Assembly: GCA_947452065.1 (NCBI GenBank) | Contig: CANGBB010000002.1 | Span: forward strand, 186,001 to 250,000 | Source: Gammaproteobacteria bacterium | GTDB lineage: Bacteria; Pseudomonadota; Gammaproteobacteria; Steroidobacterales; Steroidobacteraceae | Length of the DNA: 64,000 bases | Reading direction: 5' to 3' | Part shown: one piece after another, positions 53,742 to 63,820 of the stretch | Position numbering within the stretch: position 1 is the first letter of the stretch | How the letters are laid out: every line of letters begins with the position of its first letter | The notes under the pieces: model-generated | The model's input: the letters and a program-made list of their open reading frames with translations, nothing else | Database searches by the model: none | Told to the model about the DNA's origin: nothing | Translations under genes and position numbers: made by a program

Positions 53742-54053
53742 ATGTACGCGGTTATCGCCACGGGCGGCAAACAATATCGGGTCGAGAAGGATGGCGTGCT
53801 GCGTGTGGAGAAGCTGGACGCCGACGTCGGTGCCACAGTGAGCTTCGAGCAGGTGCTGATGGTCGCTGATGGCGACAAGATCACGCTTGGCAAGCCGCTG
53901 GTTGCAGGCGCCAAGGTCAGTGCCACGGTCGAGAAGCACGGTCGCACCGATAAGGTCGTCATCGTGAAATTCCGTCGCCGCAAGCACTATCGTCGCGGCG
54001 GCACGCACCGCCAGCATTACACTCAGGTGCGCATCACCGGCATTGCCGGCTGA
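53742..54053 (+). CDS. rplU: 50S ribosomal protein L21
   Basis: 103 residues, the E. coli length. Starts [20 protein letters not shown] and ends with the RNA-binding [20 protein letters not shown] segment. Start at 53742 has GGAG upstream. It leads the usual rplU-rpmA operon, 36 bases before rpmA, with a well-formed promoter. Confidence 0.98.
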   Translation: MYAVIATGGKQYRVEKDGVLRVEKLDADVGATVSFEQVLMVADGDKITLGKPLVAGAKVSATVEKHGRTDKVVIVKFRRRKHYRRGGTHRQHYTQVRITGIAG

Positions 54054-54089
54054 TCGGCTTAACAGACAACAGGTTTCTGGAGCAGTCAC

Positions 54090-54347
54090 ATGGCACATAA
54101 AAAGGCAGGCGGCAGTACACGCAACGGCCGCGAGTCCCACAGCAAGCGCCTTGGCGTCAAGGTGTTCGGCGGCGAGCAGGTCAATGCTGGCAACATCATC
54201 GTCCGTCAGCGCGGCACGCGCATGAATGCGGGCCTGAACGTCGGCGTCGGCACCGATCACACGCTGTTCGCCCTCAAGCCGGGCCGCGTGCAGTTCAACC
54301 GCAAGGGACCGATGCAGAAAATGTTCGTCCACGTGCTGGCGGACTGA
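54090..54347 (+). CDS. rpmA: 50S ribosomal protein L27
   Basis: 85 residues. [20 protein letters not shown] is the standard N terminus reaching towards the peptidyl transferase centre, and [19 protein letters not shown] the core. The start has TCTGGAG upstream. A terminator follows before obgE. Confidence 0.98.
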   Translation: MAHKKAGGSTRNGRESHSKRLGVKVFGGEQVNAGNIIVRQRGTRMNAGLNVGVGTDHTLFALKPGRVQFNRKGPMQKMFVHVLAD

Positions 54348-54386
54348 AGTTCCGCAGCAGGTACGGTTCCGGCTATCCGGACAGTG

Positions 54387-54420
54387 AAAGCCCCGGCCCA
54401 GTGCCGGGGCTTTTGTTTTT
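54387..54420 (+). terminator. Rho-independent terminator after rpmA
   Basis: 11-bp perfect stem (AAAGCCCCGGC with GCCGGGGCTTT), 5-base loop and a T-rich tail (TTTTGTTTTT). It separates the ribosomal protein operon from obgE, which probably has some read-through or its own promoter. Confidence 0.9.
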
Positions 54421-54447
54421 GGCCCTCGTTCGTCATAGGCTCACAGC

Positions 54448-55659
54448 ATGAAATTCGTCGACGAAGCCCTTTTGAAGGTGCAGGCCGGTCACGGCGGCCG
54501 CGGCTGCCTGAGTTTCCGCCGCGAGAAGTTCATCCCCTTTGGTGGCCCGGATGGTGGCGACGGAGGTGTGGGCGGCAGCGTCTGGCTGCGCGCGAAGGAA
54601 GGCATCAACACGCTGGCCGACTTCCGCATCCAGCGCACTTTCAAGGCCAAGAATGGTGAGCCTGGTTCGGGCAACGACTGCTTCGGCCGCGGCGGTGAAG
54701 ATCTCTACGTCGACGTGCCGGTGGGCACGACGATCAAGGACGTGGAAACAGACGAGGAATTGGGCGATCTCAAGACCGCCGGTGAAGTGCTACTTGTGGC
54801 CAAGGGCGGCAAGGGCGGTTGGGGAAATCTGCGCTTCAAGACCAGCACCAACCGCGCGCCGCGTCAGTTCGGCTCAGGCCTGCCCGGTGAAAAGCGCACG
54901 CTGGCCTTGGAACTGAAGGTCATTGCCGATGTGGGTCTGCTGGGTCTGCCGAATGCCGGCAAGAGCACGCTGATCAGTGTGCTGTCAGCTGCGCGGCCCA
55001 AGGTTGCGGACTATCCGTTCACCACGCTGTATCCCAATCTCGGCGTGGTCTATTGCGGTGAGCAGCGCAGCTTTGTCATGGCCGACATCCCCGGGCTGAT
55101 CGAAGGTGCGGCGGACGGCGCGGGCCTGGGCATTCGCTTTCTCAAGCATCTGCAGCGCACGCGGGTGTTGCTGCATCTGGTCGACATCCTGCCGCCCGAT
55201 CCGGAAGCTGATCCGGTGCGTGATGCCAAGGCCATCGTCGGCGAGTTGCGCAAGTTCAGCGCCTCGCTGGTGAAGAAGCCGCGCTGGCTGGTGCTCAACA
55301 AGCGCGATCTGGTGCCGGATGATGAGGCCGAGCGGATTGCACGCGCCATCGTCGCCGGGCTGCGCCATACCGGACCCTGTTTCCTGATTTCGGCGGCGGC
55401 GCAGCGTGGGACGCGCGAGCTGGCCGATGCCGTGATGAATTTCATTGACGGTCAGCCGGCGCCGGCTAATCCCTACTTCGTGGCGACGCGGCGCGCTGGT
55501 GCGAAGACCACAGGCGCGGCGAAGCCCAAAGCCAAGGCCAAGGCCAAGGCCAAGGCCAAGGCCAAAGCCAAGTCGGGCGGAAAGGCTCAGCCCCGCAAGC
55601 GGTCCGTCAGCGCTGGGGGGCGGTCATCGCAGCGTCGTCCGGCAGCCAAGAAGAAGTGA
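54448..55659 (+). CDS. obgE: Ribosome-associated GTPase Obg/CgtA
   Basis: 403 residues. The Obg fold (1-159; [20 protein letters not shown], many Gly) precedes the G domain: GLPNAGKST near 167-175, [14 protein letters not shown] and SAAAQRG. It acts in large-subunit assembly and the stringent response. The C-terminal tail after about residue 345 is basic and made largely of Lys-Ala dipeptides encoded by a tandem 6-base repeat (55531-55572), longer and more basic than in E. coli, where the tail is acidic. Confidence 0.96.
   Translation: MKFVDEALLKVQAGHGGRGCLSFRREKFIPFGGPDGGDGGVGGSVWLRAKEGINTLADFRIQRTFKAKNGEPGSGNDCFGRGGEDLYVDVPVGTTIKDVETDEELGDLKTAGEVLLVAKGGKGGWGNLRFKTSTNRAPRQFGSGLPGEKRTLALELKVIADVGLLGLPNAGKSTLISVLSAARPKVADYPFTTLYPNLGVVYCGEQRSFVMADIPGLIEGAADGAGLGIRFLKHLQRTRVLLHLVDILPPDPEADPVRDAKAIVGELRKFSASLVKKPRWLVLNKRDLVPDDEAERIARAIVAGLRHTGPCFLISAAAQRGTRELADAVMNFIDGQPAPANPYFVATRRAGAKTTGAAKPKAKAKAKAKAKAKAKSGGKAQPRKRSVSAGGRSSQRRPAAKKK
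55531..55572 (+). repeat. Tandem GCCAAG hexanucleotide repeat inside obgE
   Basis: Seven units of 6 bases in a row, one with GCCAAA. Each encodes Ala-Lys, so gain or loss of units keeps the frame but alters the basic tail of the GTPase. Confidence 0.9.
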
Positions 55660-55680
55660 GCCCTTCTCACCCTCGATCCG

Positions 55681-56031
55681 ATGCGTAACCAGAAAGTCAG
55701 GCAGAGGATCGCGGCGGGCAAGATGCGCCTGCGCATCCGTGACCTGCGAAACCTGGGTCCTCGTTCCGAGCAGTTGCTGGCCGAAATCGGCATCTACAGC
55801 GCGGCGCAGCTGCGCGAGCGTGGCGCGGTGCGCACCTATGTGCAGCTCAAGCGCGCCGGCGTGGCGCATTCACTCAACATGCTCTGGGCGTTAGCAGGTG
55901 CGATGGAGCCGTGGCCCGAAGGGCGGCACTGGCGCGAGGTGTCGCGAGGCGATACTCGGCTGTCGCTCCTGCTGGCGGTCGAGGATCTGGAGCAGACCCT
56001 TGCCTCAGCGGCACCAAGACAGCCGAATTGA
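55681..56031 (+). CDS. TfoX C-terminal-domain protein
   Basis: 116 residues. LRNLGPRSEQLLAEIGIYSA matches the helix-hairpin-helix-like TfoX C-terminal domain, followed by VRTYVQLKRAGVAHSLNMLW and ALAGAM. The N-terminal TfoX domain is absent, as in many stand-alone versions. Full TfoX/Sxy proteins regulate competence genes; stand-alone ones are uncharacterised. It starts 21 bases after obgE and converges on rpsT. Confidence 0.82.
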   Translation: MRNQKVRQRIAAGKMRLRIRDLRNLGPRSEQLLAEIGIYSAAQLRERGAVRTYVQLKRAGVAHSLNMLWALAGAMEPWPEGRHWREVSRGDTRLSLLLAVEDLEQTLASAAPRQPN

Positions 56032-56036
56032 ATGCA

Positions 56037-56061
56037 GCGCGGGCCCGGAGGGGGCCCGCGC
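56037..56061. terminator. GC-rich hairpin between convergent tfoX-like gene and rpsT
   Basis: Perfect 10-bp stem GCGCGGGCCC / GGGCCCGCGC with a 5-base loop, between the two stop codons. No T-run; a two-way terminator is likely. Confidence 0.5.
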
Positions 56062-56071
56062 GGTAGGTCTG

Positions 56072-56335
56072 TTAGGCCAACGCCTTGACGCGCTTGGCGA
56101 GGCGGCTCTTGTGGCGAGCGGCCTGATTGCGGTGAATGATCTTCTTGTTCACCAGCGTGTCGATGAGCGGCACGGCGGCTTCATAGCTGGTCTTGGCTGC
56201 AGTCTTGTTGCCTGATTCGACAGCATCGCTGACCTTGCGGATGGCGCTGCGCATGCGCGAACGCAGGGCGACATTGCGCGCCCGGTGAACAACGGCCTGA
56301 CGAGCCGCTTTTTCCGCTGACTTGGTGTTTGCCAC
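56072..56335 (-). CDS. rpsT: 30S ribosomal protein S20
   Basis: 87 residues, the E. coli length. MANTKSAEKAARQAVVHRAR at the start and IDTLVNKKIIHRNQAARHKS then RLAKRVKAL at the end are characteristic. Divergent from murJ as in other gammaproteobacteria, with its own promoter upstream. Confidence 0.98.
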   Translation of the reverse strand: MANTKSAEKAARQAVVHRARNVALRSRMRSAIRKVSDAVESGNKTAAKTSYEAAVPLIDTLVNKKIIHRNQAARHKSRLAKRVKALA

Positions 56336-56369
56336 GCCTGACTCCGCTCAACTCATTGAAAGGCCGCGT

Positions 56370-56398
56370 AGTTTGATGAGCGGGTGCACCCTTGTCAA
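56370..56398 (-). promoter_or_regulatory. Sigma-70 promoter of rpsT
   Basis: Read on the minus strand: TTGACA (56398-56393), 17-base spacer, CAAACT (56375-56370), 34 bases before the start codon. The -35 is a perfect match. Confidence 0.6.
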
Positions 56399-56426
56399 TC
56401 GGCCTCCGGTATAGTCGCCGGGATTC

Positions 56427-58007
56427 ATGAGCCGCACACTGATCAGAGGCACCCGGATCACGGGTCTAAACACCCTGCTGTCGCGCATCACGGGCCTGGT
56501 GCGCGATCAGGCCATTGCCGCTGCCATCGGCCTCGGCGCGGCCTCCGATACCTTCTTTGTGGTCTACGCCATCCCCAATTTCCTCCGCCGGCTGTTCGCC
56601 GAGGGGGCGTTTTCCCAGTCTTTTGTGCCCGTCCTGTCCGAATACCGGGCCCGTCGTGAGCTGGCCGAGGTCCGGGGGCTGGTGGCCGACACGGCCGGTA
56701 CCCTCGGTCTGGTACTGCTGGCGGTGACCGTAATCGGGGTACTGGCCGCCCCGGCGATCATTCTGGTCTATGCCGGCGGGTTCGCCGCCCAGGGCGGGGA
56801 TCGCTTCGCGCTGGCCGTGGAGATGTTCCGCTGGGTGTTTCCCTACGTCCTGTTCATCTCGCTGACCTCGCTCTATGCCGGGGTGCTGAACAGTTACCAG
56901 CGCTTTGCGCTGCCGGCCTTCACCCAGGTCATCCAGAACGTGCTGCTCATCGGCGTTGCGGTGGGCGTGGCGGCGCACAGCAGCCGACCCGGTCCGGTGC
57001 TCGCCATCGGTGTGTTCATCTCGGGCGTGTTGCAGCTGCTCTCGCTCCTGCCATCGGTGGCGCGTCTGAAACTGTTTTCGTGGCCGCGCTGGCGGCCGCG
57101 GGCAGAGGGCGTCAAGCGGATTCTCAAGCTGATGGTGCCGGGCATCGTCGGTTCGTCGATGTCGCAGCTCTCGCTGCTGCTTAACTCCGCGATCTCCTCG
57201 TTCCTCGCAGTGGGCAGCATCAGCGCGCTGTATATCGCCGATCGACTGATGGAGTTCCCGCTGGGCGTGTTCAGCATTGCGCTGGGGACGGTGATCCTGC
57301 CCAGCCTGTCCGCTCAGCATGCGCGGCAGGACAGTCAGGAGTTCTCCGACACACTCGACTGGGCGTTGCGCCTGACGGTGTTGCTGGTGGCCCCGGCCAT
57401 GATCGGCATGCTCTTCTTCTCCGGCCCGATGGTGGCGGCGGTATTCGGCTTCCGCAAAGTGGCGGCCGGCGGCATCGCGGGCATCCAGATGGCCAGCTAT
57501 GCGCTGGTCGCGTATTCATGGGGCGTGATGACCTTCAGTCTCATCAAGGTGCTGGCGCCCGGCTACTACGCGCGTCAGGACACGAAGACGCCGGTGCGTG
57601 CGGCTCTCATCGCACTGGCAGTGAATGTGTCGATCAACGTCGGCATCGTGGTGCCGGCGGTGTGGTTCGGCTTTAAGTCTCCGTATCTGTTGCTGGCGAC
57701 ATCCACCTGCATTGCCTCGGCGGTCAACGCCTTCCTGCTGTGGCGCGGCTTGCAGCGCAGCGGCGTGTTGCGGCCAACGCAGGCCTGGGCACGCCTTCTG
57801 CCGCGCGTGGCGTTGGGCTGCGCGATGATGGCGTTGCTGCTGGGATGGCTGTCCGGTGATCTGCAGCAGTGGATGGCGCTGCCGTTGTGGCTGCGATTGT
57901 TACGCTGCTTCGGCGACATTCTTCTGGCCGCGCTGCTCTATTTTCTGGTGCTTTACGTCAGCGGATTGCGTCCGCGCGACATGCGGCATGGCGGCACGTC
58001 GTCGTGA
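56427..58007 (+). CDS. murJ: Lipid II flippase MurJ
   Basis: 526 residues, mostly membrane helices (about 14). Signature parts: ITGLNTLLSRITGLVRDQAI, SDTFFVVYAIPNFLRRLFAE, GAFSQSFVPVLSEYR, with the conserved Arg residues of the central cavity, and LAPGYYARQDTKTPVR. It flips lipid II outward for peptidoglycan synthesis. A TATAGT -10-like element ends 11 bases before the ATG, with no strong ribosome site. Its stop overlaps the ribF GTG by 4 bases. Confidence 0.96.
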   Translation: MSRTLIRGTRITGLNTLLSRITGLVRDQAIAAAIGLGAASDTFFVVYAIPNFLRRLFAEGAFSQSFVPVLSEYRARRELAEVRGLVADTAGTLGLVLLAVTVIGVLAAPAIILVYAGGFAAQGGDRFALAVEMFRWVFPYVLFISLTSLYAGVLNSYQRFALPAFTQVIQNVLLIGVAVGVAAHSSRPGPVLAIGVFISGVLQLLSLLPSVARLKLFSWPRWRPRAEGVKRILKLMVPGIVGSSMSQLSLLLNSAISSFLAVGSISALYIADRLMEFPLGVFSIALGTVILPSLSAQHARQDSQEFSDTLDWALRLTVLLVAPAMIGMLFFSGPMVAAVFGFRKVAAGGIAGIQMASYALVAYSWGVMTFSLIKVLAPGYYARQDTKTPVRAALIALAVNVSINVGIVVPAVWFGFKSPYLLLATSTCIASAVNAFLLWRGLQRSGVLRPTQAWARLLPRVALGCAMMALLLGWLSGDLQQWMALPLWLRLLRCFGDILLAALLYFLVLYVSGLRPRDMRHGGTSS

Positions 58008-58951
58008 GATTGCTGCGCGCCAGCTCGGCCCAGCCGGCTTTGGGTGCGGTGGCGGCCGGTGGCGGTTATGTCGCGACCATTGGTGGTTTTGACGGCATTC
58101 ACATTGGTCATCAGCATCTGATTGCGCGTGCACGGGAGCAGGCCAGAGCGCTGCAGTGTGAGTCGATGCTGGTGAGCTTCGAACCGTTGCCGCTGGAATT
58201 TCTTCGCGCCGCTGATCCGCCGGCGCGCCTGACGAATTTTCGCGAGCGCTGGCGAGTGTTGCAGGCCACCGGTATTGATGTGCTGTGCCTGCTGCGCTTT
58301 GACGCCGCACTGCGCTCGCTCAGCGCGGCGCAATTTCTGACTCTGCTGCGCAACCTCGGTATCCGCCAGATGATCATCGGTCATGATTTCCGCTTCGGCC
58401 AACGCGCCGAGGGGGACGCCGAGTGGTCGCGCGCCCGGGCCGCGGAATTTGGCCTGAGCGTGGAGGTGGTCGAACCGGTCAAGGTCGGTGATCAGCGGGT
58501 CGGATCGCGGCTGGTGCGCGAGGCGCTCGCGGCCGGCGACATGGCGCAGGCGGCCCGATGGCTGGGACGCCCCTTTTCAATGCGCGGCCGGGTGCAGCGT
58601 GGGGCGCAGCTCGGTCGCCAGCTGGGCTTTCCGACCGTGAACATCGCGCCACGTCGACGCCGCTTGCCGCTTTCAGGTATTTTTGCAGTGCGTGTACAGA
58701 CTGACAGCCTGCCGGCGCGCGGATGGCCTGGCGTGGCCAGTCTTGGCACTCGTCCAGTGGTCAACGGTGTTGAGCCGCTGCTGGAAGTGCACCTGTTCGA
58801 CTACAGCGGTGATCTCTATGGTCATGAGCTGGAGGTGGAGTTCATTGCGCGACTGCGTGATGAACTGCACTTCGACTCTTTGGAGCCGATGATCGAGCAG
58901 ATGCATCGTGATGCCGCGGATGCCCGCCGTGCGCTGGCCGGTGCCGTCTGA
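58004..58951 (+). CDS. ribF: Bifunctional riboflavin kinase / FAD synthetase
   Basis: 315 residues from the GTG at 58004 (overlap GTGA with murJ). The N-terminal FAD synthetase half has TIGGFDGIHIGHQHLIARA (HxGH nucleotide motif) and IGHDFRFGQRAEGD; the C-terminal kinase half has RPFSMRGRVQRGAQLGRQLG, FPTVNIAP and NGVEPLLEVHLFDYSGDLYG. It converts riboflavin to FMN and FAD. The frame is open further upstream inside murJ without similarity. The murJ-ribF-ileS-lspA-ispH order is conserved. Confidence 0.96.
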   Translation: MRLLRASSAQPALGAVAAGGGYVATIGGFDGIHIGHQHLIARAREQARALQCESMLVSFEPLPLEFLRAADPPARLTNFRERWRVLQATGIDVLCLLRFDAALRSLSAAQFLTLLRNLGIRQMIIGHDFRFGQRAEGDAEWSRARAAEFGLSVEVVEPVKVGDQRVGSRLVREALAAGDMAQAARWLGRPFSMRGRVQRGAQLGRQLGFPTVNIAPRRRRLPLSGIFAVRVQTDSLPARGWPGVASLGTRPVVNGVEPLLEVHLFDYSGDLYGHELEVEFIARLRDELHFDSLEPMIEQMHRDAADARRALAGAV

Positions 58952-58999
58952 ATGAACTGCGCTGATCTGCGAGCGCGTTGAACTGGATTGGATGGACAA

Positions 59000-61846
59000 G
59001 TGACCGATTACAAGCTGACCGTGAATCTTCCCCAGACGTCCTTCCCGATGAAGGCCGATCTGGCGCAGCGCGAACCGCAACAGCTCAGTCGCTGGGCGGA
59101 GCAAAACATTTACGCCCAGATTCGCGCCGCGTCGCGCGGTCGTCCGAAGTTCGTGCTGCATGACGGGCCGCCCTATGCGAACGGACCGATCCACATCGGT
59201 CACTCGGTCAACAAGATTCTCAAGGACGTCATCGTCAAGTCGCGCACGCTCGATGGCTTCGATGCGCCCTATACGCCGGGCTGGGATTGCCATGGACTGC
59301 CGATCGAGTTGGCGGTGGAGAAGAAGCACGGTAAGCCGGGCCAGAAGCTCGATGCCAAGGCCTTTCGTGCAGCCTGCCGCGCGTTTGCGATGGAGCAGGT
59401 CAACGGTCAGCGCGCGGACTTCGAGCGCTTGGGTGTGTTTGCCGACTGGCAGTTGCCGTATCTGACGATGGATCCGCGATTCGAGGCGCAACAGGTGCGT
59501 GCGCTCGGCAAGATCATTCGCAACGGGCATTTGTATCGCGGCCTGAAGCCGGTGCACTGGTGTCTCGATTGCCGCTCGGCGCTGGCTGAAGCGGAGGTCG
59601 AATACGAAGATCGCACGTCGACGGCCATCGACGTGGCCTTCAATGTCGTCGATGTGGCCGACTTCGCACAGCGCGTGGGTATTGCACCCGCCGCGCTGAC
59701 CACTGCGCCCGGCGTGAAGGCCTCGCTGGTGATCTGGACCACCACGCCTTGGACGCTGCCGGCCAACGAGGCTGTGGCACTCAACCCTGAACTCGATTAC
59801 ATCGCGGTGGCGGTGAAGCAGCCAGAACACGCGGCAGAGAGCCCGGCAACGGCCGTGTTGGTGTTGGCCGCTGCACTGGCGCCGGCTTGCCTGCAACGCT
59901 ACGGCCTAGGCGCAACGCATGAGCTCGCGCACTTCAAGGGCGCGGTGCTCGAAGGCCTGTCGCTGCAGCATCCTTGGCTGGCGAAGCAGGTGCCGGTGAT
60001 CCTCGGTGACCACGTCACCATCGACGCCGGTACCGGCGCCGTACACACCGCGCCCGCGCACGGCCAGGAGGACTACATCGCCGGTCGGCGTTATGGTCTG
60101 CCCGTGATCAATCCGGTGCAGGGCGATGGACGCTTCGTACCTGGAACCGAGTTGGTTGCCGGCATGAAAGTCGCTGATGCCAATGCGGTGGTCATCGCGG
60201 CGCTGGCCGAGCGTGGCCATCTTCTGCACCAGGCGGCGCATCCGCACAGCTACCCGCACTGCTGGCGCCACAAGACGCCAGTCATTTTCCGTGCCACCTC
60301 GCAGTGGTTCATCAGCATGGAGGCGCAGGGCCTGCGTGCCAACGCATTGCGCGATATTCGCACCGTGAAGTGGACTCCGGAGTGGGGCGAGGCGCGTATC
60401 TACGGCATGATCGAGAAGCGACCGGACTGGTGTCTGTCGCGGCAGCGCACCTGGGGTGTGCCCATCACGCTGTTCACGCACAAGGTCTCCGGTGAATTGC
60501 ATCCGCGAAGTGTGGAACTGATCGATCAAGTGGCTGCGGGGATCGAGAAGGAAGGGATCGAGTATTGGTTCTCGTTGGATGCCGCGCAGCTGCTCGGCGC
60601 CGAGGCTGACGACTACGACAAAGTCACGGACGTGATGGACGTGTGGGCCGACTCGGGTCTCTCGTTCGAATGCGTAGCGGCGCTGGCGCCCGACTTTGCA
60701 GCGCCGGTGGATCTATATCTTGAGGGCTCCGATCAGCATCGCGGCTGGTTCCACAGTTCGCTGCTGATGTCCGAGGCGCTGTATGGTCGTGCGCCTTACC
60801 GCGGCGTGCTGACGCACGGCTTCACGGTGGACGACAAGGGCCGCAAGATGTCCAAGTCGCTCGGCAACGTCATCGCGCCGCAGACCATCAACAAGACCCT
60901 GGGCGCTGACGTGCTGCGTCTGTGGGTGGCGGCTACCGACTACGCCAACGAAATGAGCGTCTCCGATGAGATCCTCAAGCGCGTCAGCGAGTCCTATCGC
61001 CGCATGCGCAACACGCTGCGCTTCCTGCTGGGCAATCTCAATGGCTTCGTGCCGGGCGATGCGCTGCCGGTGGAAGAAATGGTTGCGCTGGATCGCTGGG
61101 CTATTGCGCGTACCGCTGCGCTGCAGACTGAGATCATCGCCGCCTATCGCGATTACAACTTCCACAGCATCTACCAGAAGATCCACAACTTCTGCGTCGT
61201 GGATCTGGGCGGTCTGTATCTCGACGTGCTGAAAGATCGCCTTTACACCACGCCGGCGAACGGTCGTGCGCGACGCTCGGCGCAGACCGCGCTGTGGCAT
61301 GTCGCCGAGGCAATGGTCCGCTGGCTGGCTCCGATTCTCTCGTTCACCGCCGAGGAGATCTGGCGCGCGCTGCCGGGCGAGCGTTCCGAGTCGGTGTTCC
61401 TCTCGGTCTGGCACACGCTGCCGGCGGTACGCAGTGACGACATGGACTGGGAGCGTGCTTTTGCGCTGCGCAGCGATGTCGCGCGAGAGCTTGAGCAGCT
61501 GCGCACGGCGGGCGCCATCGGTGCGCCGCTTGAGGCCGAGGTCGATGTGTTTTGCCGGAGCGAATACCACAGTGCCTTTGCAGGCTTTGGCGACGAGCTG
61601 CGCTTCCTGCTGATCACGTCGGCGGCGCGTGTGCATGTCGTGGACGCTGCGCCTGCAGACGCTGCGGTGGCGAGCAGCGTTGCCGCCGAGGGCGTCTGGA
61701 TCCGTGTGCAGGCGGGTACGCATGCCAAGTGCGTGCGCTGCTGGCATCAGCGCGCCGATGTTGGCACTGATGCTGCGCATCCCGAGCTCTGTCATCGCTG
61801 CGCCGGCAACCTGCAGTTGCCCGGCGAACAGCGGCGCGTGTGCTGA
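59000..61846 (+). CDS. ileS: Isoleucyl-tRNA synthetase
   Basis: 948 residues (E. coli 938). Class I motifs HIGHSVNKI (HIGH) and KMSKSLGN (KMSKS) are intact; the editing domain lies between ([14 protein letters not shown]). The C-terminal zinc finger has CVRCW and CHRC. The GTG at 59000 ([10 protein letters not shown]) matches the family start MSDYKxTLNL; a TTG at 58988 is less likely. Stop overlaps the lspA ATG by one base. Confidence 0.97.
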   Translation: MTDYKLTVNLPQTSFPMKADLAQREPQQLSRWAEQNIYAQIRAASRGRPKFVLHDGPPYANGPIHIGHSVNKILKDVIVKSRTLDGFDAPYTPGWDCHGLPIELAVEKKHGKPGQKLDAKAFRAACRAFAMEQVNGQRADFERLGVFADWQLPYLTMDPRFEAQQVRALGKIIRNGHLYRGLKPVHWCLDCRSALAEAEVEYEDRTSTAIDVAFNVVDVADFAQRVGIAPAALTTAPGVKASLVIWTTTPWTLPANEAVALNPELDYIAVAVKQPEHAAESPATAVLVLAAALAPACLQRYGLGATHELAHFKGAVLEGLSLQHPWLAKQVPVILGDHVTIDAGTGAVHTAPAHGQEDYIAGRRYGLPVINPVQGDGRFVPGTELVAGMKVADANAVVIAALAERGHLLHQAAHPHSYPHCWRHKTPVIFRATSQWFISMEAQGLRANALRDIRTVKWTPEWGEARIYGMIEKRPDWCLSRQRTWGVPITLFTHKVSGELHPRSVELIDQVAAGIEKEGIEYWFSLDAAQLLGAEADDYDKVTDVMDVWADSGLSFECVAALAPDFAAPVDLYLEGSDQHRGWFHSSLLMSEALYGRAPYRGVLTHGFTVDDKGRKMSKSLGNVIAPQTINKTLGADVLRLWVAATDYANEMSVSDEILKRVSESYRRMRNTLRFLLGNLNGFVPGDALPVEEMVALDRWAIARTAALQTEIIAAYRDYNFHSIYQKIHNFCVVDLGGLYLDVLKDRLYTTPANGRARRSAQTALWHVAEAMVRWLAPILSFTAEEIWRALPGERSESVFLSVWHTLPAVRSDDMDWERAFALRSDVARELEQLRTAGAIGAPLEAEVDVFCRSEYHSAFAGFGDELRFLLITSAARVHVVDAAPADAAVASSVAAEGVWIRVQAGTHAKCVRCWHQRADVGTDAAHPELCHRCAGNLQLPGEQRRVC

Positions 61847-62364
61847 TGCCAGAGTCGATCCGCTTCCTCTCGGAAAAGATCGCCAGCCCATTGCGCTGGT
61901 TGTGGCTCAGTGGACTGCTCATTGTGCTCGATCAGTGGAGCAAGGCTGCGGTCACCGCCCGTTTCGAGATGTACAAGACCCTGCGTGTGCTGCCCGTGTT
62001 CAATCTCACCCTGGCGCATAACACTGGGGTGGCCTTCAGTGTCTTTGCGCATGGCTCGGGCTGGCAGCGTTGGGTCTTCAGTGCGCTGGCGCTGGTGGTG
62101 TCGGTGGTGCTGGTGGGTTGGCTGCGTGCCTTGCCGCGCCACGCGCACCTGACAGCCAGTGCGCTGTCGCTGATCATCGCAGGTGCGCTGGGCAACATGT
62201 TCGATCGACTGCGCTTCGGCTATGTGGTCGATTTTCTGCAGTGGCACTGGGCAGAGCATTACTTCCCGGCTTTCAATGTTGCGGACGCCGCGATCACGGT
62301 GGGCGCCGGCCTGCTGATCCTCGAGTCCGTTCTCTCATCGCGCGGTCATCGAGCGGGGGGCTGA
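61846..62364 (+). CDS. lspA: Lipoprotein signal peptidase
   Basis: 172 residues, four membrane helices. The catalytic aspartates stand in [15 protein letters not shown] and [21 protein letters not shown] is also characteristic. It cuts signal peptides of diacylated prolipoproteins, needed here for the several lipoproteins predicted. Start at 61846 overlaps the ileS stop (TGATG); a GTG 6 bases upstream is possible. Confidence 0.95.
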   Translation: MPESIRFLSEKIASPLRWLWLSGLLIVLDQWSKAAVTARFEMYKTLRVLPVFNLTLAHNTGVAFSVFAHGSGWQRWVFSALALVVSVVLVGWLRALPRHAHLTASALSLIIAGALGNMFDRLRFGYVVDFLQWHWAEHYFPAFNVADAAITVGAGLLILESVLSSRGHRAGG

Positions 62365-62366
62365 TC

Positions 62367-63314
62367 GTGCGCGTGTTGTTGGCCAATCCCCGAGGTTTCT
62401 GTGCCGGCGTTGATCGCGCCATCGAGATCGTCGAGCGTGCACTGTCGCTGTTCGGCGCACCGATCTACGTTCGTCATGAGGTGGTGCATAACCGCAATGT
62501 TGTGGAGCGGTTGCGCGGGCTGGGTGCGGTGTTCGTCCAGGAGTTGGACGAGGTGCCGGATGATGCCACCGTGATTTTCTCGGCGCATGGTGTCTCCGCA
62601 GCTGTGGAGGCCGAGGCAAATCGCCGCGGCTTGCAGGTATTCGATGCGACCTGTCCGCTGGTGACCAAGGTGCACATGGAAGTGGGGCGCTTTGCGCGTG
62701 AGGCGCGCGAAGTCATCCTCATCGGTCATGCCGGTCACCCGGAGGTGGAGGGCACCATGGGTCGTTTCGATACGCGCCATGGCGGCCGCATCCTGCTGGT
62801 CGAGAGTGTCGACGATGTGCTGCGGTTGCAGGTGCGTGATCCGGAGCGTCTGGCCTTCGTTACGCAGACCACGCTCTCGGTCGATGACACATCGGCGATT
62901 GTGACGGCCTTGCGGGAGCGGTTTCCCTCGCTGCAGTCACCTCGCAAGGAAGATATCTGCTACGCCACACAGAACCGTCAGGAAGCAGTGAAAGAGCTAC
63001 TGCGTGACTGCGACGTGCTCGTGGTCGTGGGCTCCAAGGCCAGTTCTAATTCAAATCGACTGCGTGAACTGGCGGATCGTGTGGATGTGCCCGGCTATCT
63101 CGTTGATGGTGCGGATGACCTGCAACGTGAATGGTTTGACGGTCGGCGTGCGGTCGGTGTCACAGCGGGTGCATCAGCGCCGGAGTCGTTGGTGCAGCAG
63201 GTGCTGGCGCGGCTGCGTGAGTGGGGCGGCGAGGCTCCCGCGGAACTGCAGGGCCGCGAAGAGCATGTGGTATTCGCTCTGCCCAAGGCACTGCGTCAGG
63301 CCGTTACGCGTTGA
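62367..63314 (+). CDS. ispH: 4-hydroxy-3-methylbut-2-enyl diphosphate reductase
   Basis: 315 residues from the GTG at 62367, with GGGGGG upstream. The three Fe-S cysteines are in [20 protein letters not shown] and [22 protein letters not shown] and [11 protein letters not shown] are also diagnostic. It is the last step of the MEP pathway, making IPP and DMAPP that feed ispB. Follows lspA by 2 bases; the fkpB gene often found between them in Pseudomonas is absent. Confidence 0.97.
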   Translation: MRVLLANPRGFCAGVDRAIEIVERALSLFGAPIYVRHEVVHNRNVVERLRGLGAVFVQELDEVPDDATVIFSAHGVSAAVEAEANRRGLQVFDATCPLVTKVHMEVGRFAREAREVILIGHAGHPEVEGTMGRFDTRHGGRILLVESVDDVLRLQVRDPERLAFVTQTTLSVDDTSAIVTALRERFPSLQSPRKEDICYATQNRQEAVKELLRDCDVLVVVGSKASSNSNRLRELADRVDVPGYLVDGADDLQREWFDGRRAVGVTAGASAPESLVQQVLARLREWGGEAPAELQGREEHVVFALPKALRQAVTR

Positions 63315-63325
63315 CGGTCGGCGGT

Positions 63326-63820
63326 TCAGTCCACGTCTTTACGCAGCCAAAATTCCGATTCGATGCTCAGCAAGGTGCCGGAGGCATCCTGTATAGCCCG
63401 CACACCGCGCTCGACGCGCGCCTGAGCGCTGCGTAGAGATCGACCCGTTGCAGCGATCGTAAAATGACGGGCGCGGCGCTGGCCGTCGCTGAGCTCAAAG
63501 AATCGGGCATCCTCGCCGCCGTCGCGCACCGTGAAATCGTAGTTGTCGTCGCTCATTCCTGGAATTGGGATGCGTGTGCGCGCATCCGGCAGTCTTGCGG
63601 CCGCAGTGCTCGCCAGTGCCGCCTGGGCCGCGGCAATGCCGGCCTCGGCGGCTGCGAACGCGCGCAGTCTGTAGAGCTCATTGCTGCTCATCATCAGTTC
63701 CAGGAGCGATGACTGCGTGGTCCCCAGTGCCAGCAGCGTCAGTGCGCCCAGCAGCACCAGCATCGCCGGTAATATGTTGCCGCGTTCGCGTTCGCGTTTA
63801 TCGATGGAGGTGCTAGTCAC
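63326..63820 (-). CDS. pilX: Type IV pilus minor component PilX
   Basis: 164 residues. A basic start (SIDKRERERGN) is followed by the pilin-like helix ILPAMLVLLGALTLLALGTT and the PilX_N continuation ELYRLRAFAAAEAGIAAAQA, with the helix's acidic residues. PilX is part of the tip complex priming type IV pili. The GTG at 63820 overlaps the stop of pilW (GTGA). Its 3' end is only 11 bases from the ispH stop on the other strand. Confidence 0.85.
   Translation of the reverse strand: MTSTSIDKRERERGNILPAMLVLLGALTLLALGTTQSSLLELMMSSNELYRLRAFAAAEAGIAAAQAALASTAAARLPDARTRIPIPGMSDDNYDFTVRDGGEDARFFELSDGQRRARHFTIAATGRSLRSAQARVERGVRAIQDASGTLLSIESEFWLRKDVD

Noticed and set aside
58673-59896. 407-residue open frame on the minus strand across ribF and ileS
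   Set aside because: Antisense to two conserved core genes and without family features.
60713-61891. 392-residue open frame on the minus strand within ileS
   Set aside because: Wholly inside the ileS C-terminal region; composition is that of an antisense shadow.
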